NCBI GenBank assembly: GCA_937872065.1 | Contig: CALMRA010000155.1 | Span: 1 to 35,495, forward strand | Source: an uncultured Eubacteriaceae bacterium | GTDB lineage: Bacteria > Bacillota > Clostridia > Eubacteriales > Eubacteriaceae | Reading direction: 5' to 3' | DNA length: 35,495 bases | In this document: positions 7,346-15,365 of the stretch, in pieces | Position numbering within the stretch: position 1 is the stretch's first letter | How the letters are laid out: each line of letters starts with the position of its first letter | The notes under the pieces: generated by a model | Databases searched by the model: none | What the model saw: the letters and a program-made list of their open reading frames with translations, nothing else | Told to the model about the DNA's origin: nothing | Translations under genes and position numbers: made by a program

Positions 7346-8776
7346 ATGGAATCCAAATTTAACAAAGTACTCGGCATGAAAGACATTCTGGTTATCGCGT
7401 TCGGCGCCATGATCGGATGGGCATGGGTCGTCAGTTCAGGCGACTGGATCAGCACGGCAGGCACCTGGGGAGCGGTCATCGCGTTTCTGATCGGCGGGAT
7501 CATGGTCCTGTTTGTCGGTCTGACCTATGCGGAGCTGACATCCGCGATGCCGCAGTGCGGCGGCGAGCATGTGTTCAGCTACAGAGCGCTGGGACCCAAC
7601 GCGTCGTTTATCTGTACCTGGGAGATTATCCTCGGGTATGCGTCCGTAGCAGCCTTTGAAGCCGTCGCTTTCCCGACGGTCATCACGTGGATTTTCCCGA
7701 ACTTCCTGGTGGGCTATATGTACACCGTGGCAGGCTTCGACGTCTACGCCTCATGGGTCGCGGTAGCCGTCATCACCGCAGTCTTCATGACCTTTATCAA
7801 TATCCTCGGCGCAAAAACCGCCGCGAAGATTCAGTCGGTACTGACCTTTATCATTGCGGCCGCAGGCATCCTGCTCCTGGTCGGTTCGGTAATGCACGGG
7901 AGTATGGCCAATATCGAAGCATCCGCATTCTCAACTGAAACCGGCTCCGGTATGAGCGTTCTCGGCGCGATTCTGACCATCGCCGTCATGACGCCCTTCT
8001 ATTTCGTCGGATTTGACGTCATCCCGCAGGCTGCGGAAGAAGTCAACGTTCCGTACAAGAAGCTTGGCAGCATCATGCTGTTATCGATCTTCCTGGCCGT
8101 TATCTTCTACGCGGGCATTGTCTTCGCGGTAGGCTATATCCTTCCGGTTTCTCAGATGACAGGCGACAGCCTTCCGTCTGCAGATGCGATGAGACTTGCC
8201 TTCAACAGCGATATCATGGCGAAGGTCCTCGTAATCGGCGGCATGTCCGGGATCATCACATCCTGGAACGCCTTTATCATCGGCGGCAGCCGCGCGATCT
8301 TCTCGATGGCAGAATCCAAGATGCTTCCGGCTTTCTTCGGCAAACTCAGTGAAAAATACAACACGCCGGTCAACGCGATCCTGCTTATCGGCCTGATGTC
8401 CGTAATCGCGCCGTTCTTCGGCAGAAAGATGCTGGTCTGGATCGTCGACGCAGGCTCACTCGCCGTCGTCATCGCGTATTTCCTCGTTTCACTGTCGTTC
8501 CTCGTGCTCAGAGTCAAGGAACCTGAAATGATCCGTCCGTACAAGGTTAAGGGCGGGACATTCGTCGGCGTTATGGCCGTACTGATGTCGGGAATCTTCG
8601 TACTGCTGTACGTCGTTCCGCTTCCCTTCGCATCCTCCGCGCTCGTATGGCAGGAATGGCTGTGGTTCGGCGGCTGGGCGGCTGTGGGCGCCGGTTTCTA
8701 CGCGTACTGCAATAGAGCCTACGGCAAAAAGTTCGCGTCGCATATCGATGTGGCTCTCGACAGCAGCCTGATGTAA
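7346..8776 (+). CDS. APC-family amino-acid/amine permease
   Basis: A 476-residue polytopic membrane protein of the amino acid-polyamine-organocation superfamily. TM1 begins VIAFGAMIGWAWVVSSGDWI, the unwound GxxIGxG-type substrate helix in slightly altered form, and LTYAELTSAMPQCGGEHVFSYRALG after TM2 is the classic APC consensus. About twelve hydrophobic segments are seen by eye. AAGGAGG lies seven bases before the ATG. It sits directly after the dehydrogenase operon behind a terminator that shares a sequence motif with the operon's leader, and before the OCD-like enzyme. It is inferred to import the substrate oxidised by the upstream complex. The exact substrate is unknown. Confidence 0.88.
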   Translation: MESKFNKVLGMKDILVIAFGAMIGWAWVVSSGDWISTAGTWGAVIAFLIGGIMVLFVGLTYAELTSAMPQCGGEHVFSYRALGPNASFICTWEIILGYASVAAFEAVAFPTVITWIFPNFLVGYMYTVAGFDVYASWVAVAVITAVFMTFINILGAKTAAKIQSVLTFIIAAAGILLLVGSVMHGSMANIEASAFSTETGSGMSVLGAILTIAVMTPFYFVGFDVIPQAAEEVNVPYKKLGSIMLLSIFLAVIFYAGIVFAVGYILPVSQMTGDSLPSADAMRLAFNSDIMAKVLVIGGMSGIITSWNAFIIGGSRAIFSMAESKMLPAFFGKLSEKYNTPVNAILLIGLMSVIAPFFGRKMLVWIVDAGSLAVVIAYFLVSLSFLVLRVKEPEMIRPYKVKGGTFVGVMAVLMSGIFVLLYVVPLPFASSALVWQEWLWFGGWAAVGAGFYAYCNRAYGKKFASHIDVALDSSLM

Positions 8777-8842
8777 TCAGGTCATACAGCTGATCGGCAG
8801 GACTTTTGAACAATTAAGTTTTGTAAACAGATGGAGTAATCA

Positions 8843-9985
8843 ATGAACGAACAGGAAGTAAACTTTTTATATCTGAGCGAAGCCGATCTTATCGAAGCCG
8901 GCGTTCAGGATATGGCCGGCTGTATCGATACGATGGAAGAGCTCTTCTCGCTGATGAGCAAGGGCGACTACATGATGGGCGGTCCCAACGGGAACGAACA
9001 CGGCATCAAGATGCGCTTTCCGGAGCATTCCGAAATCAAGGGAATGCCGCTGGACAAGCCCGACTACCGTTTTGTCGCAATGCCTGCCTACGTGGGCGGT
9101 CCGTATAAAATGTGCGGGATCAAGTGCTACGGTTCAAACCAGGAAAACAGGAAGAAGGAGCTGCCGCGCTCGATCCTGATGATCACGCTGATGGATTACG
9201 TATCGGGCGTCCCCCTCGCCTATATGTCGGCCAACGAGATCTCCGCGATCCGTACAGGCGCCGTCCCGGGACTCGGGGCCCGCTACCTGAGCGTCAAAGA
9301 GCCGAAAACCGCGGCGATTATCGGACCGGGTGTGATGGGACGCACCGCAATCGACGCGTTCCTGACGGAAAAGCCTTCCATCACGAAGGTCAAGGTCAAG
9401 GGACGCAGTCAGAGCGGCATCGACGGGTTTATCGACTACTGCAGGGAACGTTTCCCGAAGGTCACGGATTTTGAAGTCTGCGCCACGGATGAGGAAGCCT
9501 GCAGAGACGCGGATATCGTCTACTTCGGTACGACGAACGCGCCGGTCTTCGAAGACAATCCGAGGGTCGAGGAAAGCTGGCTTAAGCCGGGCGCGCTGGT
9601 CATGAGCACCTCCGCGCTGCTCGTCGACGACGGATTCATGTCGGACAAGACCAGATGCAAGCTGATCTCCGACAATTACAAAATGTACGAGGGCTGGGGA
9701 GTCGGGCAGGAGCTGCCTACCCAGAAGACCGTCTCCTCGCTGATCGGCATGAAATTCTACGATCTCGTCGCTTCGGGACAGATCGCGAGAGAGGATATCA
9801 CCGATATCGGGGATATCATCAACGGTTATGCGCCGGGCAGGGACAGCGAAGACCAGATCATCATCTACGCGGTGGGCGGCATGCCCACCGAGGACGTGGC
9901 CTGGGGAAGCAAGCTGTATCATACGGCGCTTGAGAAGAATATCGGAACCCCGCTGATGCTCTGGGATAAGCCTGCGATTGCCTGA
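8843..9985 (+). CDS. Ornithine cyclodeaminase/mu-crystallin family enzyme ('tyramine oxidase subunit B'-like)
   Basis: A 380-residue NAD(P)-binding protein. The family signature MSANEISAIRTGAVPG (128-143) includes the conserved Arg of ornithine cyclodeaminases, followed by the Rossmann motif AAIIGPGVMGR (157-167). Members are lysine/ornithine cyclodeaminases, imine (ketimine, pyrroline-2-carboxylate) reductases and opine-type enzymes. The N-terminal block around MMGGPNGNEHGIKMRFPE is characteristic of a clostridial subgroup that I recall being labelled 'tyramine oxidase subunit B' in databases; that name is not proof of function. TGGAGT precedes the ATG. Lying between two permeases and behind an FAD imine-forming dehydrogenase, it could reduce or deaminate the imine product. 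This is inference. Confidence 0.82.
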   Translation: MNEQEVNFLYLSEADLIEAGVQDMAGCIDTMEELFSLMSKGDYMMGGPNGNEHGIKMRFPEHSEIKGMPLDKPDYRFVAMPAYVGGPYKMCGIKCYGSNQENRKKELPRSILMITLMDYVSGVPLAYMSANEISAIRTGAVPGLGARYLSVKEPKTAAIIGPGVMGRTAIDAFLTEKPSITKVKVKGRSQSGIDGFIDYCRERFPKVTDFEVCATDEEACRDADIVYFGTTNAPVFEDNPRVEESWLKPGALVMSTSALLVDDGFMSDKTRCKLISDNYKMYEGWGVGQELPTQKTVSSLIGMKFYDLVASGQIAREDITDIGDIINGYAPGRDSEDQIIIYAVGGMPTEDVAWGSKLYHTALEKNIGTPLMLWDKPAIA

Positions 9986-10036
9986 CTGCAGACGATCTGA
10001 CGGAAATCAGACGGTATGAAATAGAATGAATACAAC

Positions 10037-10070
10037 GCGCTGCCGGAACATTCCGGCGGCGTATTTTTTT
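10037..10070 (+). terminator. Terminator after the OCD-family gene
   Basis: GCGCTGCCGGA pairs with TCCGGCGGCGT over 11 bp with an ACAT loop, followed by a run of seven Ts. The rest of the 253-base gap before 10239 shows no gene. Confidence 0.85.
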
Positions 10071-10238
10071 ACGTAAATGTTAAGACGCCGCGCCGGGGTA
10101 CATTATTTCTATAAGAATTTTCAGGCAGATTTCAGACAGAAAGAAAGCGGTATGAACGCGGCAAGCCGGATCTTTCTGGAAATCCTTCTAAATAATCAGC
10201 ATAACGGCCGGTTTGAGTGACGACAGCGGAGGCGCGGC

Positions 10239-11681
10239 ATGAAACAGATACGGACAACGGACAGAAAATACATCAGCTGGTACGCGGTCGTACTCATCGG
10301 CTTTACGATGGTATGGGGCTTCCCAAATGTCATAAACGGCTTCGCGCTGTTCGGAGGGATCCGGGCCATCGTTCCGTGGATCGCCGTATTCCTGCTGTAC
10401 ATGCTCCCGTATTCGCTGATGGTGGCGGAGCTCGGCTCGGTCTTCTCCAGAGAGGGCGGGGGCGTCAGCTCCTGGCTCCTGAAAACCGCAGGTCCGATGA
10501 TGGCCTTTTACGCGGGCTGGACCTACTGGGTCACCCAGCTGCCTTTTATCGCGCAGACGCCTAATAACATCATCATCGCGATGAGCTGGATCGTCTACGA
10601 GAAGAACGACGTCAATTCGATGAGCGTGCTGTTTACCCAGCTGGTGAGTCTGGCGGTGTTCGCAGCCGCGCTGTATCTCTCGTCCCGGGGAATGTCCGCG
10701 CTCAAAAAGCTCGGAAGCGTCGCGGGGGGCGCGATGATCGTCCTGTCGCTTCTGTATATCGCCCTTGTCTTCGCGGCGCCGGGGCTTGCCGGAGCGAAGG
10801 TGAACACCATCGACTGGAGCTGGTCTGCGATTAAGCCTGAATTCGACGTGACGACTATCACCAACTTTTCTGTTCTCGTCTTCTCCGTCGTCGGGATGGA
10901 GGAGGTCGCGCCGTATATCACGGAGATGCGAAACCCGAAGAAGGGCTTTCCGAAGAGCATGGTCTGGCTTGTCCTGATCGTCATGGTGTGCGCGCTGCTG
11001 GGGACTGTCGCGATGGGGATGATGTTCAATTCCAGCGCGATCCCCGCGGACATGGTGACCAACGGCGGCTTCTACGCCTTCCGTCTTCTGGGCGAATACT
11101 ACCATATCGGGAATGCGCTGCTTATCATCTACTCTGTGTGCTGGATCATCTACAATCTGGCCGTGATCGTCCTGTCCATCGACGCACCGCTGCGTATCCT
11201 GATGCGGGGCACGAACAGCGACTACATCCCGAAGCCGATGTTCAGGCAGAACCGGCACGGCGCCTACATCAACGGACTCAAGCTCGTCGCGGCGATCGTC
11301 TGTCCGCTGATCATCCTGCCTGTCTTCGGGATAAGCGGGATCAACAATCTGGTGTACTGGCTCGTCAAGGTCAATTCGGTCACGACACCGCTGGTCAACC
11401 TGTGGGTATTCGCCGCGTACTTCCTGCTGAAGAAACGGCATGAGAACCTCGAGCTGAGCACTGACTACCAGCTCACGAAGAGCCGGGGCTTCGGAATGTT
11501 CCTCGCTGTCTGGTGCTTCGCGATTACCGCCGCCTCGTGTATTGCGGGAATGTACTCCACCGATACCTTCGAGCTTGTCATGAATATCGCGACGCCTGTC
11601 GTTCTCGTCGGTCTCGGCGTGATCATGCCCAGGCTTGCCAGGCGCTGGAATATCAGACACGGCGCTTCCGGCAACGGTTAA
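10239..11681 (+). CDS. APC-family permease, glutamate/GABA-antiporter-like
   Basis: A 480-residue polytopic membrane protein. The first segments (WYAVVLIGFTMVWGFPNVIN, LPYSLMVAELGSVFSREGGG) follow the glutamate:GABA antiporter/AGT branch of the APC superfamily rather than the branch of the permease at 7346. About twelve membrane segments are seen. CGGAGGCG lies before the ATG. It follows the terminator at 10037-10070, so it may have its own transcript, although no clear promoter was found in 10071-10238. It may exchange the oxidation product or a related amine/amino acid. Substrate unknown. Confidence 0.85.
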   Translation: MKQIRTTDRKYISWYAVVLIGFTMVWGFPNVINGFALFGGIRAIVPWIAVFLLYMLPYSLMVAELGSVFSREGGGVSSWLLKTAGPMMAFYAGWTYWVTQLPFIAQTPNNIIIAMSWIVYEKNDVNSMSVLFTQLVSLAVFAAALYLSSRGMSALKKLGSVAGGAMIVLSLLYIALVFAAPGLAGAKVNTIDWSWSAIKPEFDVTTITNFSVLVFSVVGMEEVAPYITEMRNPKKGFPKSMVWLVLIVMVCALLGTVAMGMMFNSSAIPADMVTNGGFYAFRLLGEYYHIGNALLIIYSVCWIIYNLAVIVLSIDAPLRILMRGTNSDYIPKPMFRQNRHGAYINGLKLVAAIVCPLIILPVFGISGINNLVYWLVKVNSVTTPLVNLWVFAAYFLLKKRHENLELSTDYQLTKSRGFGMFLAVWCFAITAASCIAGMYSTDTFELVMNIATPVVLVGLGVIMPRLARRWNIRHGASGNG

Positions 11682-11733
11682 GAAAACAAAGAAGCTTTTA
11701 CTAAAAGGAAAATGCGCCGGGGTCATCTGACGG

Positions 11734-11742
11734 TGTTATAAT
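11734..11742 (+). promoter_or_regulatory. Extended -10 promoter of the degV gene
   Basis: TGTTATAAT at 11734-11742 is an extended -10 (TGnTATAAT). No good -35 is seen, which the TG extension can compensate for. Confidence 0.55.
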
Positions 11743-11814
11743 ATGGTTACAAAAATCAGGAATACGACGCAGCGACGTTTAACTGGGCGGAACTGCGCCG
11801 ACAGGAGGACGATT

Positions 11815-12708
11815 ATGACAGAAAAAACGATGGACAGAGCACCTGTGCATCTGATCGTAGACAGCACCTGCGATATGCCGGCAGAGTGGAAAGATCAATA
11901 CGACATTATCACAATGCCGCTGGGCGTCGTCCTCAACGGAAAAGAATACAAGGACGGGGTGGACCTGAGCCTTGACGAGCTGCACGACGCGATGCGGGCG
12001 GGGATTATCCCGAAGACGACCCAGGTACCGCCGGGAGAGATGCTCGAAACCTTCAGAGCCTGCCTGAACAGGGGAGAGGACGTGCTCTACATCGCCTTTT
12101 CCGCGGCGATGTCGGGGACCTTCAGAACAGCCTCTGTCGTCATGGACAAGCTCCGGGAGGACTATCCAGACCGACGCATGGCCGTCGTCGATTCGAAGGG
12201 CGGCTGTCTCGGCTCCGGTCTTCTGGCGGGTCGCGTCGCGGAGCTGCTGGCCGACGGAGCGGATCTCGACACCGCAGTCACCGCTGCAGAGGGGATGGCG
12301 GAGCAGGAGGAATACCTGTTTACGATTCCGAATCTTGACTGGATGGTGAAGGGCGGCCGTGTCGGACACATGAGAGGCTATCTCGGGGACAAGCTGAACA
12401 TCAAGCCCATTCTCGATGTCGAGAACGGGATGATCTGCGTGGTCAGAAAGGTCCGCGGCATGAAGAAAGCGCTGGGAGACCTGGTCGATCATCTTGCGGA
12501 GAGCGCCGCCGGCTGGCCGGTTCAGATTGTCGGCATCGCCCATTCCGCGGACCTTGCGACGGCGAAGACGCTGGACAGCATGGTCAAAACGAAGCTGCCC
12601 CAGTGCAGAACAGTTATCTGCGAGATCGGAGAAGTGCTGACGACGCACCTCGGCATCGGCGGAGTCGCCGTGTTCTGGTTTCCGACGAAGGGAACTGCCG
12701 CGGAATAA
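11815..12708 (+). CDS. DegV-family fatty-acid-binding protein
   Basis: A 297-residue cytosolic protein of the DegV/FakB type. The N-terminus VHLIVDSTCDMPAEW is the family hallmark, followed by GVDLSLDELHDAM, TTQVPPGEML and YIAFSAAMSGTFRTA, where the Ser/Thr residues contact the fatty-acid head group. FakB proteins hand exogenous fatty acids to FakA kinase for phospholipid synthesis; no FakA-type gene is in the window. The start at 11815 has ACAGGAGGAC upstream; the frame is open to 11743 but that overlaps the promoter. The gene is flanked by its own promoter and terminator and is probably monocistronic. Confidence 0.9.
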   Translation: MTEKTMDRAPVHLIVDSTCDMPAEWKDQYDIITMPLGVVLNGKEYKDGVDLSLDELHDAMRAGIIPKTTQVPPGEMLETFRACLNRGEDVLYIAFSAAMSGTFRTASVVMDKLREDYPDRRMAVVDSKGGCLGSGLLAGRVAELLADGADLDTAVTAAEGMAEQEEYLFTIPNLDWMVKGGRVGHMRGYLGDKLNIKPILDVENGMICVVRKVRGMKKALGDLVDHLAESAAGWPVQIVGIAHSADLATAKTLDSMVKTKLPQCRTVICEIGEVLTTHLGIGGVAVFWFPTKGTAAE

Positions 12709-12727
12709 GAAATCAATCCATAATAAA

Positions 12728-12759
12728 TAAAGCCGCTCCCGTGAGGGAATGGCTTTATA
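12728..12759 (+). terminator. Terminator after degV
   Basis: TAAAGCC...GGCTTTA arms with an inner TCCC/GGGA helix and GTGA loop; only a short T-rich tail follows. It lies between converging genes and could act in both directions. Confidence 0.65.
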
Positions 12760-12827
12760 TCTTTCAGACTGAAGACGCGGATGATGTCGCTGCAAGATGT
12801 CGTACGTCCGCAGCCGCAAAAGCAGGA

Positions 12828-13808
12828 TCAGAATTTTTCCGCGCTGAGCTTGTCGATAATTTCGTCAGCTTTTTCATAGACACCCGGGAATGAGCTGAAG
12901 CCGAGTCCCTGGGTCAGGCACGGAATGAAGTAGAGCTTGCCGCATTCGTCGACGGCTTCACGTGTCTTTTCTTCGAGGATTTCAGGCGTCCATTCCGGGA
13001 AGTCGACGACGCCGCTGTCGATATCGCCCATGAAGGAGATCTGCGGTCCGTATTTTTCGATCAGTTCCGGAACATTGTTGGTGGTCATGCAGCCCTGCCA
13101 GACGTCGATGCCGACATCGATCATATCGGGTACGAGAGTCGCGGCGTAGCAGTCCGAGTGATGGACGATATATTCGACGCCGTTGTCTTTATAATGCTTG
13201 TAGATCTTCGCGTAAGCAGGCTTGATGAATTCTTCGAACATATCAGGCGACATAAACGTGCTGCGCTGTCCGCCCCAGTCGTCGTGATGGAAGATGACTT
13301 CCGGATGGAGATGTTCGATGATCTGATCCGCCCAGTCAATTTCATACTGAGTCAGTCTGTCGATGAGTTCGTGCATCGCTTCAGGTTCTTCGTAGTAAGC
13401 GATCAGGGCTTCTTCCATGCTCATCAGGTGATGGGTGCGTTCGAAGATTCCGGGTGCAATGAAGGCTGTGACATATTTCTGGCCGTCTTCGCGGATTTTC
13501 GCCGCGTGATCCATCGCAGGCTTCCATTCTTCTTCGGTATACATGACTGACGGAACCTTGAGCTGGTTTTTCCAGTCGGTTACGTCTTTAATTACGATAT
13601 GTTCCGCGTCGTGAACCGGAAACTGTCCGATCTGGCCCACCGGCCATTCCCAGGTAATTCCCCAGTCATCCAGGAACTGCGTGCCCGGTTCACCGAAAAA
13701 TTTGCCGGGAGCTTCGAGGATAATATCCATGAATTCGTACTGCTTGACGAAACGGTCAGGGTTTCCGCCGTTAATTGTTTCTTTAAAGTTGTCTTTGATC
13801 GAAAGCAT
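12828..13808 (-). CDS. Uroporphyrinogen-decarboxylase-family corrinoid methyltransferase
   Basis: A 326-residue protein of the URO-D/MtaA/CmuA family. Methyl-transfer members bind zinc through His/Cys to activate a thiol or substrate; true URO-D enzymes lack these cysteines. Here the region reads IVHHSDCY with H216, H217 and C220, and a further cysteine C297 lies in FIPCLTQG, so C220-x76-C297 has the same spacing as the two zinc cysteines I recall for MtaA. HHDDWGG (174-180) is another conserved patch. GGAGGA precedes the ATG. The gene follows the corrinoid-protein gene by 15 bases in one minus-strand operon, so a methyl group is inferred to move between a methylated compound or acceptor and the corrinoid. 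Whether it is the donor-side or acceptor-side enzyme is undecided. Confidence 0.85.
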   Translation of the reverse strand: MLSIKDNFKETINGGNPDRFVKQYEFMDIILEAPGKFFGEPGTQFLDDWGITWEWPVGQIGQFPVHDAEHIVIKDVTDWKNQLKVPSVMYTEEEWKPAMDHAAKIREDGQKYVTAFIAPGIFERTHHLMSMEEALIAYYEEPEAMHELIDRLTQYEIDWADQIIEHLHPEVIFHHDDWGGQRSTFMSPDMFEEFIKPAYAKIYKHYKDNGVEYIVHHSDCYAATLVPDMIDVGIDVWQGCMTTNNVPELIEKYGPQISFMGDIDSGVVDFPEWTPEILEEKTREAVDECGKLYFIPCLTQGLGFSSFPGVYEKADEIIDKLSAEKF

Positions 13809-13823
13809 GTTGTCCTCCGTTAT

Positions 13824-14453
13824 TTAAGCTGTCAGTTCTTTGGCTTCAGTTACTGCAGAGCCTGCGTCAGGCGCATATCCGTCCGCACCGATTTCAGAAG
13901 CGAAGTCAGGCGTTACCGGCGCTCCGCCGACGATTACCTTGAAGTCGCCGAGATCGGAATTCTTCAGAGTTTTGACGGTTTCTCTCATTGCGGGCATCGT
14001 TGTGGTCAGAAGTCCGGACAGTGCGACAAGCTTGACGTCCGGCTGTTTTTTGATTTCGTCCACGAACTGGGAAGCTTTGACGTCGACGCCGAGGTCGATT
14101 ACGTCGTAGCCTGCGCTCTTGATCATCATCGCGACGAGATTCTTGCCGATATCGTGCAGGTCGCCTTCGACGGTTCCGATAATGCAGGTACCGAGATTTT
14201 CCGTCGCGCCTTCAGCGAGAAGCGGTTCGAGAACGGCGAGGCCGTTTTTCATCGTCTTTGCGGAAATGAGCATTTCAGGTACGAAGATTTCGTCTCGTGA
14301 GAAGCGGTCTCCGACTTCGCCCATTGTGTCGATCATTGCGTCCAGGATTTCCTGCGGGGTGCTGCCGTCATCCAGCGCTTCCTGTACCTTTGCCGCGATC
14401 AGTTTCGATCTGCCTCTCGAAACCAGGTCCTTTACGTCATCTAATTTAGCCAT
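13824..14453 (-). CDS. Methyltransferase cognate corrinoid protein (B12-binding)
   Basis: A 209-residue protein of the MtmC/MttC/MtaC type. Residues 1-85 form the helical B12-2 domain (LDAMIDTMGEVGDRFSRDEI, FVPEMLISAKTM). Residues 88-209 form the Rossmann B12-binding domain, with the cobalt-ligand motif DLHDIGKNLV (D98, H100, G103) and ALSGLLTTTMPAMRETV. It carries the methyl group on cobalamin between methyltransferases. The start at 14453 has GGAGGAG five bases upstream; a GTG at 14465 overlaps that site. It is the first gene of a two-gene operon divergent from two tetR genes, with an operator-like palindrome just inside the transcript start. The substrate-specific methyltransferase partner and the activating ATPase (RamA-like) are not in the window. 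Confidence 0.92.
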   Translation of the reverse strand: MAKLDDVKDLVSRGRSKLIAAKVQEALDDGSTPQEILDAMIDTMGEVGDRFSRDEIFVPEMLISAKTMKNGLAVLEPLLAEGATENLGTCIIGTVEGDLHDIGKNLVAMMIKSAGYDVIDLGVDVKASQFVDEIKKQPDVKLVALSGLLTTTMPAMRETVKTLKNSDLGDFKVIVGGAPVTPDFASEIGADGYAPDAGSAVTEAKELTA

Positions 14454-14471
14454 TTTCTCCTCCACGTTTGT

Positions 14472-14485
14472 TTAATCGTGATTAG
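14472..14485. promoter_or_regulatory. Operator-like palindrome at the corrinoid operon
   Basis: TTAATCGTGATTAG lies between the predicted transcript start (about 14488) and the corrinoid start codon. It matches TTAATCATAATTAA at 14634-14647 in 11 of 14 bases, with all three differences A-to-G. Confidence 0.5.
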
Positions 14486-14494
14486 CCTAACTGC

Positions 14495-14523
14495 AGAATA
14501 TAACGATGGGCATCCGATGTCAA
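14495..14523 (-). promoter_or_regulatory. Promoter of the corrinoid methyltransferase operon
   Basis: On the minus strand TTGACA (14523-14518) is followed after 17 bp by TATTCT (14500-14495); TATATT (14502-14497) at 15 bp is the alternative. Confidence 0.65.
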
Positions 14524-14632
14524 TTGAAACTGTAAAGGAAACGCATCGAAGACTGCGCGAACTTTCAGGGCTATTTTCGTGCATAATGTAGGATTGACAG
14601 AGGTGCAGAGTGCTGGTAAAATCTGGGCGATT

Positions 14633-14648
14633 ATTAATCATAATTAAT
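14633..14648. promoter_or_regulatory. Operator-like palindrome upstream of the tetR pair
   Basis: ATTAAT-CATA-ATTAAT is a near-perfect palindrome about 40 bases before the first tetR start and touches a TAAAAT -10-like box (14649-14654). With the related site at 14472 it makes a two-operator arrangement between divergent genes. Confidence 0.5.
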
Positions 14649-14684
14649 TAAAATAGTTGATTCATTGGAAAATACGAGGGCATT

Positions 14685-15353
14685 ATGGCAGACTTTACGG
14701 CGGGACAGGATACGAAACAGAAAATATACGATACCGCCAGGAGACTGTTTTATCAGCGCGGCTACCTGAAGACAACCCTGGCCGCGATCTCACAGGAATC
14801 GGGGATCAATTCGGCGATGGTCTCTTACTATTTTGACAGCAAGGCGAATCTCGCGCTGGCTGTTTTTGCCGAATACATGCAGGATACGAAGAATCTGGTT
14901 GGCGAGCTGCTTCCGTCAGTTTCCGAACGATCGGATCTGATGTTTCAGACTGCGGTAGAGGTTCGCGTTCATGTGAAGAATATGCAGAGCTTCTATCAGC
15001 TGGGCCGTTTTCTTCACGAGCTGAATCAGACAAGCTTCTATCTGAAGAGAGAGAGTATTACCACCGAATTTTTCGAACGGCTCAGCTCGGCATACGATTT
15101 GAATATAAGCTACGACAAGGTCTGCGGAATTACGGTTACGAATTACGCGATTATGGCTTCGCTGATCGCGGCGCGCTACGAAGGCGTGCTTGATCTGACA
15201 AACGCGGATCTTGCCCGCATCATTGTAACCCAGTATGCCCATGCTCTGGGGTTTTCCGATGCGGAGATCAAGGATCTGATCGATTCTTCCTATGATGCCT
15301 TTCGGAAGATGTCGATTCATGTCGGCGATAACTTTACGCTGATCAGCGGCTGA
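14685..15353 (+). CDS. TetR-family regulator, first of a tandem pair
   Basis: A 222-residue TetR/AcrR-type repressor. The HTH at about residues 10-55 reads IYDTARRLFYQRGYLKTTLA then SGINSAMVSYYFDSKANLA, a standard TetR recognition region. The C-terminal ligand domain is unspecific. GAGGGC precedes the ATG. It is divergent from the corrinoid operon and followed after 12 bases by a related regulator with an almost identical NSAMVSYYF-SK recognition helix, so the two probably see the same DNA site. It is inferred to repress the corrinoid operon and itself through the two palindromes in the intergenic region. The ligand is unknown and may be the methylated substrate. Confidence 0.88.
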   Translation: MADFTAGQDTKQKIYDTARRLFYQRGYLKTTLAAISQESGINSAMVSYYFDSKANLALAVFAEYMQDTKNLVGELLPSVSERSDLMFQTAVEVRVHVKNMQSFYQLGRFLHELNQTSFYLKRESITTEFFERLSSAYDLNISYDKVCGITVTNYAIMASLIAARYEGVLDLTNADLARIIVTQYAHALGFSDAEIKDLIDSSYDAFRKMSIHVGDNFTLISG

Positions 15354-15365
15354 TCGGAGGCGGAG

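Noticed and set aside
7315-7503. Small minus-strand frame over the permease start
   Set aside because: Overlaps the well-supported permease gene and its ribosome site; no independent support.
10188-11726. 512-codon minus-strand open frame over the second APC permease
   Set aside because: Extremely Asp/His/Arg-rich translation typical of the complement of a membrane-protein gene; no motif.
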